Assembly (NCBI GenBank): GCA_028876695.1
Contig: JAGWRH010000302.1
Coordinates: forward strand, 1 to 10,126
DNA: 10,126 nucleotides
Direction: 5' to 3'
DNA from: Acidobacteriota bacterium
GTDB taxonomy: Bacteria; Acidobacteriota; Terriglobia; Acidiferrales; UBA7541
The notes beneath the pieces are model-generated. The model was given only the letters and a program-made list of their open reading frames with translations. It had not been told where the DNA came from and made no database searches. Below, in pieces: positions 1-7,371 of the stretch. Position numbers and translations under genes: made by a program. Numbering within the stretch: the stretch's first letter is position 1; each line of letters begins with the position of its first letter.

Positions 1-880
1 CGCGGACGAGCTTGCGCAAATCTTCGTTGGACGCGGCGAGGATGCGCACGTCCACCTTGATCGTGTCGGTTGCGCCGAGCCGCATGAACTCGCGCTCCTG
101 AATCACACGCAGCAGCTTGGCCTGCGTTTCGGCGCTTACGGTGGAAATTTCGTCGAAAAAGATGGTGCCCTGGTCGGCGACTTCAAACAGGCCTTTCTTC
201 GATGCGATGGCGCTGGTAAACGCGCCCTTCACGTGGCCGAAGAGCTGCGATTCCAGCAGGTCGGAAGGAATCGAGCCCGTGTTGACGGGTATGAACGCCT
301 TATCCGCGCGCGGCGATGCAGCGTGAATCGCCTTGGCAATCAGCTCCTTGCCCGTGCCGCTTTCGCCGGATATCAGCACGGTCGATCGCGACGCCGCGAC
401 CTGCGTGACCAAGTCGAGCACGGCCAGCATCTTGTCGCTCTTACCGATGATGTTCGGGAAGTTGTAGCGCTGTTTCAGCGCGCGCTTCAGCTGGACGTTT
501 TCTTCCCGCAGGCGCCGGCCCTCGATCGCCAGCGAAATCTGCGTCACCAGCTCGTCGTTGGACCACGGCTTGGTGATGTAATCCTGCGCGCCGCTTTTGA
601 ACGCCGCTCGCGCCATATCGATCGAGCCGAACGCGGTGATCAGAATGACGGAAAGATTGGGGTCGCGGCGGTGAATCTCGCGCAGCATGTCCAGGCCGTT
701 GCGGTCCGGCAGGCTGACGTCCAGCAGCGTGAGATCGTACGGCTTGTCTTCCAGCTTGCGTAGCCCGGCTTCGCCGGTTTCGGCGAGCGTCACGTCGAAA
801 CCTTCCGATTTCAGCAGCGCTTCGAGTCCCTCGCGAATTTCCAGCTCGTCGTCCACGACGAGGATCGAACCTTTAGGCAT
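1..880 (-). CDS. Sigma-54-dependent NtrC-family response regulator (C-terminal part outside window)
   Basis: Transcriptional activator that, when phosphorylated by a partner kinase, would use ATP to open sigma-54 RNA polymerase promoters. I translated 293 residues from ATG (880-878) to the window edge. A receiver domain occupies about residues 4-118, with acidic pair D10/D11, phosphoacceptor D54 (in LLDVSLPD), T82 and K104. The AAA+ domain starts near 143: Walker A GESGTGKE (K178), sigma-54 contact loop GAFTSA at 219-224, and Walker B IFFDE (D243, E244). The rest of the AAA+ domain and the expected Fis-type helix-turn-helix lie off the left edge. The loop is normally GAFTGA; here the fifth residue is Ser223. 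The start codon overlaps the last 8 nt of the kinase gene (ATGCCTAA), and AGGA lies 9 nt upstream inside that gene, so the pair is probably translationally coupled. The family call is very secure; target promoters are unknown. Confidence 0.96.
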   Translation of the reverse strand, partial: MPKGSILVVDDELEIREGLEALLKSEGFDVTLAETGEAGLRKLEDKPYDLTLLDVSLPDRNGLDMLREIHRRDPNLSVILITAFGSIDMARAAFKSGAQDYITKPWSNDELVTQISLAIEGRRLREENVQLKRALKQRYNFPNIIGKSDKMLAVLDLVTQVAASRSTVLISGESGTGKELIAKAIHAASPRADKAFIPVNTGSIPSDLLESQLFGHVKGAFTSAIASKKGLFEVADQGTIFFDEISTVSAETQAKLLRVIQEREFMRLGATDTIKVDVRILAASNEDLRKLVR

Positions 881-3692
881 GTACCGCTTTCCTGGCCACC
901 GGAAATTCCAGCCGGAAGGATGTGCCCTTGCCGGGCGTGGAGCGGACATCTACCTTGCCCGCATGCTCTTTGATGATGCCATAGCTCACGGAGAGGCCCA
1001 AGCCGGTGCCGCGTCCGGTGGCTTTGGTGGTGAAGAAGGGATCGAAAATGCGATGCAGGTTCTCGGGAGAAATGCCTGCGCCCGTATCCGTCACTTCAAT
1101 CTCCACCGAGCCGTTGAACGCCGCGGTGCGAACCTCCAGCATCCCGCCTTTCGGCATCGCGTCCCGTGCGTTCATGAATAGGTTCAGGAACACCTGCTGC
1201 AGCCGCGTGGTCGATCCCAGGACGGGCGGCAGCGGCTCGGTGTACTTCTTGGCCACGGTAATGTGCGCGGTTTTGAACGGATGCTGCACCAACGTGAGGG
1301 TTTCCTCCACAATCGAGTTGAGGTCCACTTCCACGGCCTGCGCGCCGCCGGTGCGCGAGAAATTCAGCAGGTTATTGACGATCTCGCTGGCGCGGAACGT
1401 CTGCTTCACGATGCGTTCGATGGTCTTCTGCCGCGGATCTTCGGCGGGAATCTGCTTGGCCAGCATTTGTATGTAATTCGAGATCACCGCCAGCGGCGTG
1501 TTCACTTCGTGCGCCACTCCGGCGGCCAGCAATCCGAGCGAAGTCAGCTTCTCGGTTTGCACCAGCTGATCTTCCAACCGGACTCGCTGGGTGATGTCGT
1601 CAAGCAGCACCAGGCGACCCAGCTGCGCGCCGTCCTTGCCCAGCAACGGAGCGAATGACGCGTTCAACACGATGTGCCGCCCGCCGCGCGTGTGCACGTG
1701 CTGCTTGTAAATTCCGGAAACGTGATTGCCCATGCCATGCGCCACGATGGCGCGCGCCAGATCCGCCGGCAGCGCTTCTTCCAGGTTGCGGCCCAGCGCT
1801 TCGGTCTTCGGCAGATCGAGCAGCGCTTCGAGCTGCGAATTCCACGACTCGATTCGCCCGTCGAGGTCCGTAGTGGCCACGCCGATCCGCAGCGACTCCA
1901 CGATGTTCTCGCTGAAATCCTTCAGCCGCTCCACCTGCACGGCCTTTTGCTCGAGCGATTGATAGAGCGAGGCATTCTCGATGGCGATGGCGACGTACCC
2001 GGCAACCATGGAAAGCAGCTCCAGGTCTTCGCTTGAAAGATAGTCGCCGTCCACCGTCTTGCCGAGGCCCAGCACGGCCACGGTGCGCTCCCGGAACCGG
2101 CACGGGATGAAATAATTCAGGTCGAGCTGCTCGAGAGTGCGGCGGATGCTTTCCGGCTCATCCGCTGACGTGCGCCCCGACTCGACGAACAGGCAACCGC
2201 GTTCCAATCCCGCGCGGCCGCTGGTTTCGAAGAAGCTCAAATCGAAATCGCGGCGCGCCGGAATGCCCATGGCTCGCGCCAGAGAGAACTTGCCGGGCGC
2301 CGAGGAATCCTCCACGAATACGGCCAGCCGGTCCACCAGCAGGGTTTGCGAAATACGGTCGAGCACGGAGCCAAGCATCGGCTCGATGCGCACCTCGTTG
2401 GTCAACGCGCGCCCAAATTCGATCAGCGTGCGCCGGTGATCGAGCCGGTCGCGATAAAAGAAATGATCGAGCCACGCCTGCACCCAGTCGAGCAGCGGCT
2501 GGAACAAAAATGCCGCCACCACCATCGCGATCACGCCGGTGGCCGGGCCGGCCGGGCCGCCCGAGTGAAACAGTTCCCCGATCACGGCGATGGCGGCGAA
2601 ATAAACCGCCACCACTCCGGCGCCGGCGAACGTGTAAGCCAGACCGCGCTTGAAAATGATGTCCACGTCCATCAGCCGGTAGCGGATGATGGCGTAACCG
2701 AAGCACAGCGGAATCAGAATCAGCGAAAAAACAGAAACCTCGGTCCAGCGCGGGAGGGCCGCGGCAAACAATCCGGGCAGCGCGTAAAATCCGAGGAACG
2801 GCACGATTCCCGCGAAAGTCCCGCCCGTCACCCACTTCAGCTGCTGCTTCAGGACGCCGCTCGGCGCGCGCAGATAGCTGCCCAGGAATATCCCGGCCGC
2901 CAGCAGGAAATAGAGTCCCAGGTACGCGGTTTCGATCCGGTCCAGCACGATGCGCGAAGCGACCGACGGCATGAAACTCAGCAGGCCCCGCGCCACAAAC
3001 ACGTGCAGTGCCAGCAGAGCGGCGGGAAGCACGTACACGGCGGGAAGCCGCGCCGACAATCCCTTACGCCGCTCCGGGAACACCAGCGCGAAATGCACCA
3101 GCAGAGCCGGCTGCAAGAAAAGTGCCGCGACGTTGCTCCAGTAGATGATCCAGTCGAACGAATTCAGCTTCCCGGTGTAGTGGAAGCTGTACAGGATGAA
3201 CGATACCAGGCAGAAAACGTAAAAGTGGATGGCGCGCGGCGCGTTCCAGCGGCGCACGAAAATAAAAAGCCCGATGAAGAGATACAGCAGTGCCGTCACG
3301 CGCAGATAATTATGGAGCGAAGAGTCGCTGCGCATGGGCGCGGTGATCACCGGCACGGTGAAGGTCTCGCCGCCGCGCCGGATCCGATAGGGCACCTCGG
3401 CCCAGACTCCGGCGCGCCAAAGCGCGCGGCTTACATCCGTGGCGCTGTGGATTGCCACGCCGCGAACGCTCTCTACGGAATCGCCTTTTCGGATCCCGGC
3501 CAGGTCGGCGGGAGAACCGGAGGTGACGCGCCACGCTACGATGCCGTTTGGCGAGGCAATCCAGGTGACGCCGTCGTCCGGCACGGCGACGCGCGACCGC
3601 TGCTGGAAATTGAGCGCCGCGAAGACAACCGCCGCCACCGTCAGCAAAGCCAGCACCGCAGCGCCAAATCGTATTCGCAGCTGCCCGTTCAT
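873..3692 (-). CDS. PDZ-domain multi-transmembrane sensor histidine kinase (GAF-PAS-HisKA-HATPase)
   Basis: Membrane sensor kinase, 939 residues from the chosen start, expected to phosphorylate the response regulator encoded immediately downstream. Order: membrane segment 9-28; PDZ domain about 41-117 (core IVAWRVTSGSPADLAGIRKGD); about nine further hydrophobic segments between 130 and 402; GAF-like about 415-575; PAS about 595-705; HisKA about 715-781 with H728 in AGVAHEVNTPL; HATPase about 825-932 with N box (NARDAMP), DTGAGIS, FFTTK and GTGLGLS. Ten segments with a basic cytoplasmic N-terminus place the PDZ outside the inner membrane and all catalytic domains inside. The ATG at 3692 is preferred because GGTGGAAG lies 5 nt upstream. 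The frame opens 25 codons earlier at a TTG (3767) with no ribosome site. No catalytic residue is missing. The multi-membrane part with a YRLMDVDIIFKR-type exit recalls ComP-like kinases. The signal sensed is unknown. Confidence 0.95.
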   Translation of the reverse strand: MNGQLRIRFGAAVLALLTVAAVVFAALNFQQRSRVAVPDDGVTWIASPNGIVAWRVTSGSPADLAGIRKGDSVESVRGVAIHSATDVSRALWRAGVWAEVPYRIRRGGETFTVPVITAPMRSDSSLHNYLRVTALLYLFIGLFIFVRRWNAPRAIHFYVFCLVSFILYSFHYTGKLNSFDWIIYWSNVAALFLQPALLVHFALVFPERRKGLSARLPAVYVLPAALLALHVFVARGLLSFMPSVASRIVLDRIETAYLGLYFLLAAGIFLGSYLRAPSGVLKQQLKWVTGGTFAGIVPFLGFYALPGLFAAALPRWTEVSVFSLILIPLCFGYAIIRYRLMDVDIIFKRGLAYTFAGAGVVAVYFAAIAVIGELFHSGGPAGPATGVIAMVVAAFLFQPLLDWVQAWLDHFFYRDRLDHRRTLIEFGRALTNEVRIEPMLGSVLDRISQTLLVDRLAVFVEDSSAPGKFSLARAMGIPARRDFDLSFFETSGRAGLERGCLFVESGRTSADEPESIRRTLEQLDLNYFIPCRFRERTVAVLGLGKTVDGDYLSSEDLELLSMVAGYVAIAIENASLYQSLEQKAVQVERLKDFSENIVESLRIGVATTDLDGRIESWNSQLEALLDLPKTEALGRNLEEALPADLARAIVAHGMGNHVSGIYKQHVHTRGGRHIVLNASFAPLLGKDGAQLGRLVLLDDITQRVRLEDQLVQTEKLTSLGLLAAGVAHEVNTPLAVISNYIQMLAKQIPAEDPRQKTIERIVKQTFRASEIVNNLLNFSRTGGAQAVEVDLNSIVEETLTLVQHPFKTAHITVAKKYTEPLPPVLGSTTRLQQVFLNLFMNARDAMPKGGMLEVRTAAFNGSVEIEVTDTGAGISPENLHRIFDPFFTTKATGRGTGLGLSVSYGIIKEHAGKVDVRSTPGKGTSFRLEFPVARKAVHA

Positions 3693-3743
3693 CGACACTT
3701 CCACCCTACCCCTGTTCCGGTACCAGCACGTTCGATTCCAAGG

Positions 3744-3772
3744 AATGTAGCGGCCGGCATGACTCAACTCAA
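3744..3772 (-). promoter_or_regulatory. Candidate sigma-70-type promoter for the kinase/regulator pair
   Basis: TTGAGT (3772-3767), a 17-nt spacer and TACATT (3749-3744) read toward the kinase. Each hexamer matches 4 of 6 consensus bases. The predicted start would leave a leader of about 45 nt before the ATG at 3692. The 175-nt gap after the β-barrel gene makes an internal promoter reasonable. The same gap holds three AGCC tetramers at an exact 8-nt period (3800, 3808, 3816). Motif match only; readthrough from the upstream genes is equally possible. Confidence 0.3.
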
Positions 3773-3867
3773 TCGGACGCTATAACTTACGCGTGTACTA
3801 GCCAACCAGCCGCTTAGCCGTCCCATTTTTCGGAAGAAAGCTTTCCAATTCCGGTATCGTCACCGCC

Positions 3868-5586
3868 TCAGAACTGGAGACTCAAACCGCCGCGTATATA
3901 CCGGTAGGACGGGACCAAGACCACGTATCCATCGCGCGTGGCGACCTGCACGTAGCCCTGCGCCAGCAGATTTCCAATGTCGGCCTGAACTTCCATGTGG
4001 CAGGGAAAAGCACTGGGGAGGGGCTGCCGGATCTGCATACTCAAATACGGTTTCACGTGGTAGAGCGACTCGCCGTACGCGTCCTGGAGCGAAACCGCCG
4101 GGCCGTTCAGCCATTGGTACCCGGCGCTCAAATTCGTGTGGGTGTATGCGATCTTCGCCGATACGCGGCCCGCGACGCTCTGCCGATAGCGGGTGGTCAG
4201 GCGGTTGCGCAGCGGCCCGCTTACGTCCGCCGTACTGACCGGAGCGAGCGCTCCCGCATAGGCATACACGAAAGTCGTCGAAATATCGTCGGAGAGCTTT
4301 TCGCGATAGGCTACCCGCGCGCCAGTCGAACTGGATGAGCCGCCGTCGTATGCGAACGCGGGCGAAAACGAATCCTGCAGGAAATCGGGGCCGCCCTGAT
4401 CGCCGCGCCCAATCACCGCTGTCTGGTTGGACGAATCGTGGAAGACCGCGGCCGCAACATCGGCGCGCGAGCCCAGATTGTGCTGCACGGCCAGCTCTTC
4501 GTGGAGGTCGTCCTCGAAAACCGGATCGCCGCGATGCAGCAGCAGGATCGGGAATGCATCCAGCGCATTCGCGGCCATTTGCATCTCGCCCTGCTCCGTA
4601 CCATCGTCAAACGGACGCGTCGCCACGGTCACCGAAGTCTGCCAGGTGGGAGTGATCTGCACGGCTACTTCGCCATGCGGACGCACCGTCGTGGTCGTGC
4701 CCTCGAACCCGGCGGTCAGCAACTCCGCGCCGTAGCGCACGCTCACGCGGTCGCCCATCATGAACTGGTCATCGTGGGTCAGCCGCAGCCCGCGGAATTC
4801 CGGACCCGCGCGCCCCAGCCGCGCTTCGCGCACCAGAATCGTCGAGACCGGCCCGGTTCCAGGCCCGCCGGATGGCAGCAGCTCGCCGGCTATGCCTTCG
4901 GAAGACGAGGCTTCGTCGTAGCTGAACTGCCCGGCCATCAGCAAATGGCCGCGCGCGCCCAGATCGAGATCGTACACAACGGCCGTGGCCGTCGAACTAG
5001 GGCTGTCGGCAATCGAGCCGGGGCGGTCGGCGCCAGAAGAGAGAATCACGCCGCCGCGCAGAGGCCGGCTGGATCCGCCGTTTTCAACGCCGCCGATCGC
5101 GCCGAGAGGAATCGACGCATCCTGCCATCGCAGCACCGTGCGCGTGGCCTCCGAGCTGCGCAGCACCCATGTCCAGTCGTCGGCAGAAACCGGTTCACCC
5201 TCGGTCCGCCGCAAAGTATCGAGCGACGAGAAAACCGTCCCGAGCATGATTTGCAAAACGGTGGGGTGCTCCGCATTCACGCGGACGTTGCGGTCGATTG
5301 CTGGAAGAAAACCCGCGAGCGTCACCTGGATGGTGTACAGACCGGTGGGAATCGCGGCCGACGAGAAGCGGCCGCTCCCGTCCGTCAGCAATTTCAAGGA
5401 ACGCGCGCTCAGCGCCGATTCGCGCATCAGCAGCACGGTAGCGCCCATCTGTGGCGTCCCCGCCGCGTCGAGCACGATGCCCGAAACTCTGCCTGCATGG
5501 GCCGCCATCGCCGGGAGTGCAAGCAGGCACACCGCAAACCCACATCCGGCCGCGCGGAAAATCTTGCCGCTCAAGATCGAATTCAA
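3868..5586 (-). CDS. Secreted carboxypeptidase regulatory-like domain protein with probable outer-membrane β-barrel
   Basis: 572 residues. The N-terminus is a signal peptide (hydrophobic core about 14-28, probable cleavage after AMA or AHA, residue 28 or 31). A carboxypeptidase regulatory-like (transthyretin-like) β-sandwich follows at about 33-116 (SGIVLDAAGTPQMGATV, then DGSGRF and GLYTIQV). A short segment with DDWTWVLRSS (136-145) links it to about 430 residues of alternating hydrophobic/polar stretches, typical of β-strands, ending LSLQF with a terminal Phe as in many outer-membrane barrels. It resembles the N-terminus of acidobacterial TonB-dependent-receptor-like proteins, but I see no plug domain and it is shorter than they usually are. 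Initiation is at TTG (5586), supported by a strong ribosome site 7 nt upstream; the first in-frame ATG (Met27) lies inside the signal peptide. It follows the GWxTD gene by 5 nt. Ligand or transported substrate is unknown. Confidence 0.82.
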   Translation of the reverse strand: MNSILSGKIFRAAGCGFAVCLLALPAMAAHAGRVSGIVLDAAGTPQMGATVLLMRESALSARSLKLLTDGSGRFSSAAIPTGLYTIQVTLAGFLPAIDRNVRVNAEHPTVLQIMLGTVFSSLDTLRRTEGEPVSADDWTWVLRSSEATRTVLRWQDASIPLGAIGGVENGGSSRPLRGGVILSSGADRPGSIADSPSSTATAVVYDLDLGARGHLLMAGQFSYDEASSSEGIAGELLPSGGPGTGPVSTILVREARLGRAGPEFRGLRLTHDDQFMMGDRVSVRYGAELLTAGFEGTTTTVRPHGEVAVQITPTWQTSVTVATRPFDDGTEQGEMQMAANALDAFPILLLHRGDPVFEDDLHEELAVQHNLGSRADVAAAVFHDSSNQTAVIGRGDQGGPDFLQDSFSPAFAYDGGSSSSTGARVAYREKLSDDISTTFVYAYAGALAPVSTADVSGPLRNRLTTRYRQSVAGRVSAKIAYTHTNLSAGYQWLNGPAVSLQDAYGESLYHVKPYLSMQIRQPLPSAFPCHMEVQADIGNLLAQGYVQVATRDGYVVLVPSYRYIRGGLSLQF

Positions 5587-5591
5587 CCGCT

Positions 5592-7319
5592 TTACCTCCC
5601 CTGCGGTGCGCTCGCAGGCAAGGGTCTGATCGTGAAGTCCGCCGTTGGGGTAATGGTCTGGTTCGCCAGGTGATCGGTGACAGCGACTTCGAGCTTGTAC
5701 CGTCCGGGAGCCAGTGAGCCTAGCGTCAGCCTCTTCTCCAGGGTCATTTCTTCGCCGTGAGCCGGCAATTGGCTCGCCGGAAGATCGAATTTCAGCGTTG
5801 GAGCCGTGGCCTTGTCTTTCACCACTCGCAATTCAACGGACGTATCCGCCCGGTTCGTCTTATCGTTCACCTTCAGGTTGTAAACCTGCAGGAAAATGCC
5901 CATCGACTGGCTCGGCGTGAACGTGTGATCCAGTTTGGGCTGCACCTTCACGTCGCCCAGCACGAACTGGCCGACACCGATATCTTTCATCGACACCGGC
6001 TGAATGTCGTCGGCAAGGATCAGCGAACTCGCGCTCAACTGATCTTCCTGATAGCGCGGCACCGGCAAGCGCGTATTTACCACGCCCACATTGCCGCTGT
6101 TCACGTCTTTCACCACGACGTCCAGTTCGTAGAGCCCCGGCGCCAGCGGCACCGCTTTTTGGTAAATCCGCGAAGTGCCGATGGCGTGCTGCAATTGATC
6201 CGCCGGATAGTCGGCGCGCAGCGTGTCTTCAAACGTTTGCACCACGCGTCCCGTCATGCTGGTGATGCGCGCGAAAAGGTTCATCGTGGCGGTGTCCACG
6301 CTCTCCTTTTGCTGGAAGGTCAGCTGCTTCACCGGAATCTCCACGGTGATCGGCACCAGCACGGTATCCGACGTGATGCGCAGAAAATCGTAGTGGTAGT
6401 CGAACTTGAGCTGGTCGCGAACCATGTGCTGCGTGACCACCGCCTCCAGATCCTTAAACTTCACCGGCGGCGGTTTCATGATGTTCGCGTAGAGTTCCAG
6501 CCGGTTGAACTCCTGGTCCTGCGAGTTCAGCGGCATCCCGCCGAATTCGCCTTCCGCCATATGCGTGCCGTCGGTATTGCTGAAGCGCTGCGATTTGTTG
6601 GCCATGCCCATCGATTCCGCAAGCGTCAGGCCGGCGCCGGGAACGTGCAGCAGCGCGTCCTTTTCGCTCGGGTCCATCGTGAGATGGTACTCGCCCGTCC
6701 CCGTAGGATCGACGAACTCGATTTCCACGTTCTCGCCGATGCCCTCAAGATACCGATAGCGCCAATCTTCGTACGGATACGTGGTGGTCTCGCCGCCGCC
6801 CTGATCCATGGGACGGTCCCACGTGCCGCCGGTCGGGTGCGAATCGGTTTCGTCCGGAGGGCCCCACATGATGTAGATCTTGCCGCGGTCCGTCTTCCAG
6901 CCGGGTATGCCGGAGGCGAAGTGCTCATTGGCATAGGCGATGCGCCGGTAGTACTCCTCTTTGTACGTATTCTCCGGCGAATCCGGATCGGGATTGCGGC
7001 GTTGCCAGAACGCCTCGATAAACTGTTCGCGCTCTTCGTTCGTTTGCAAGTGCAGGAATGCGCGGCGCTCTTCCGGCGTGATGATGTAGATCACGTCCTC
7101 GTCGAGCCATTTCCTATATTGCGGGCTCAACTCCTTGTATAGCTCGCGCTCGCTCTTCTTCTCGTTCCTGGCTTTTTCTTTTTGGTTTTGCTGATCCTGC
7201 GCTTGCTGATCCTGGTTCTGTTGGGCGGGACGCGCCGCAGCTGTGCCAATTACGGAAAACAAGCAGACGAGTGATGCCGATAACAAAATTCGCGGGAACG
7301 CTTTAGGGGGCCAGCCCAT
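5592..7319 (-). CDS. GWxTD domain-containing secreted protein
   Basis: 575 residues, first gene of the minus-strand cluster. A signal peptide (hydrophobic 11-28, cleavage near TAAA-R) leads into a Gln/Asp-rich tract (33-46, encoded partly by two 12-nt direct repeats at 7188-7199 and 7203-7214) and a charged linker. The conserved GWxTD region follows at about 60-215: WLDEDVIYIITPEERRAF, FWQRRNPDP, then GWKTDRGKIYIMWGPPDE (GWxTD at 140-144) and a later EFVDPTGTGEY. The C-terminal half (about 270-566) is predicted β-rich, with PLAPGLYELDVVVKD and LAPGRYKLEVAVTD segments that suggest two Ig-like or transthyretin-like modules. The ATG at 7319 has GAGG 7 nt upstream. The domain is known from Acidobacteria and Bacteroidetes-related bacteria; its biochemical role is not established. 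Co-transcription with the β-barrel gene suggests the two act together in the periplasm or at the outer membrane. Confidence 0.93.
   Translation of the reverse strand: MGWPPKAFPRILLSASLVCLFSVIGTAAARPAQQNQDQQAQDQQNQKEKARNEKKSERELYKELSPQYRKWLDEDVIYIITPEERRAFLHLQTNEEREQFIEAFWQRRNPDPDSPENTYKEEYYRRIAYANEHFASGIPGWKTDRGKIYIMWGPPDETDSHPTGGTWDRPMDQGGGETTTYPYEDWRYRYLEGIGENVEIEFVDPTGTGEYHLTMDPSEKDALLHVPGAGLTLAESMGMANKSQRFSNTDGTHMAEGEFGGMPLNSQDQEFNRLELYANIMKPPPVKFKDLEAVVTQHMVRDQLKFDYHYDFLRITSDTVLVPITVEIPVKQLTFQQKESVDTATMNLFARITSMTGRVVQTFEDTLRADYPADQLQHAIGTSRIYQKAVPLAPGLYELDVVVKDVNSGNVGVVNTRLPVPRYQEDQLSASSLILADDIQPVSMKDIGVGQFVLGDVKVQPKLDHTFTPSQSMGIFLQVYNLKVNDKTNRADTSVELRVVKDKATAPTLKFDLPASQLPAHGEEMTLEKRLTLGSLAPGRYKLEVAVTDHLANQTITPTADFTIRPLPASAPQGR
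5594..5601 (-). promoter_or_regulatory. Strong Shine-Dalgarno that decides the TTG start of the β-barrel gene
   Basis: GGGGAGGT ends 7 nt before the TTG at 5586, and its final T is the first base of the GWxTD stop codon TAA (5594-5592). A ribosome ending the upstream gene would sit on this site, which suggests coupled translation of the two secreted proteins. It is the strongest ribosome-binding match I noticed at any gene start in the window. Confidence 0.8.
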
Positions 7320-7342
7320 TGAATTGCCTCGTGCAGTTAAAA

Positions 7343-7371
7343 ATCCTAACCTGTACGAACGTACAGGTCAA
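7343..7371 (-). promoter_or_regulatory. Sigma-70-type promoter of the GWxTD gene cluster
   Basis: TTGACC (7371-7366, 5 of 6), a 17-nt spacer and TAGGAT (7348-7343, 4 of 6). A start about 7 nt downstream (near 7336) would give a leader of roughly 17 nt that still includes the GAGG ribosome site (7330-7327) before the ATG at 7319. This is the best promoter match in the intergenic region. It fits a regulated promoter because a palindrome lies between the hexamers. Confidence 0.55.
7349..7368. promoter_or_regulatory. Perfect palindrome in the promoter spacer: probable repressor operator
   Basis: Arms ACCTGTACG (7349-7357) and CGTACAGGT (7360-7368) are perfect inverted repeats around a 2-nt AA centre. 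They span the whole spacer of the promoter at 7343-7371 and touch the -35. The core reads CTGT-N8-ACAG, the pattern of the gammaproteobacterial LexA box, but other dimeric regulators such as PadR, GntR or TetR types could use a TGTAC/GTACA site. Position and symmetry are read directly; the protein that binds is inference. No regulator of these families is encoded in the window. Confidence 0.55.

Noticed and set aside
2346..3785. Plus-strand open frame of 479 codons opposite the kinase
   Set aside because: Arg/His/Gln-rich antisense shadow of a well-supported kinase gene.
3831..3853. Inverted repeat CGGAA ... TTCCG enclosing GAAAGCTTTC, as a terminator after the β-barrel gene
   Set aside because: On the minus strand it is followed by an A-run, not T's, and on the plus strand by no T-run, so it does not fit an intrinsic terminator in either direction.
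3693..3867. Sigma-54 (-24/-12) promoter for autoregulation by the NtrC-type regulator
   Set aside because: No TGGCAC-N5-TTGC-like pair with correct spacing was found here or in the other intergenic gaps by eye.
5757..7142. Plus-strand open frame of 461 codons opposite the GWxTD gene
   Set aside because: His/Arg/Val-rich shadow with no recognisable domain; the minus-strand frame carries the GWxTD motif and a signal peptide.
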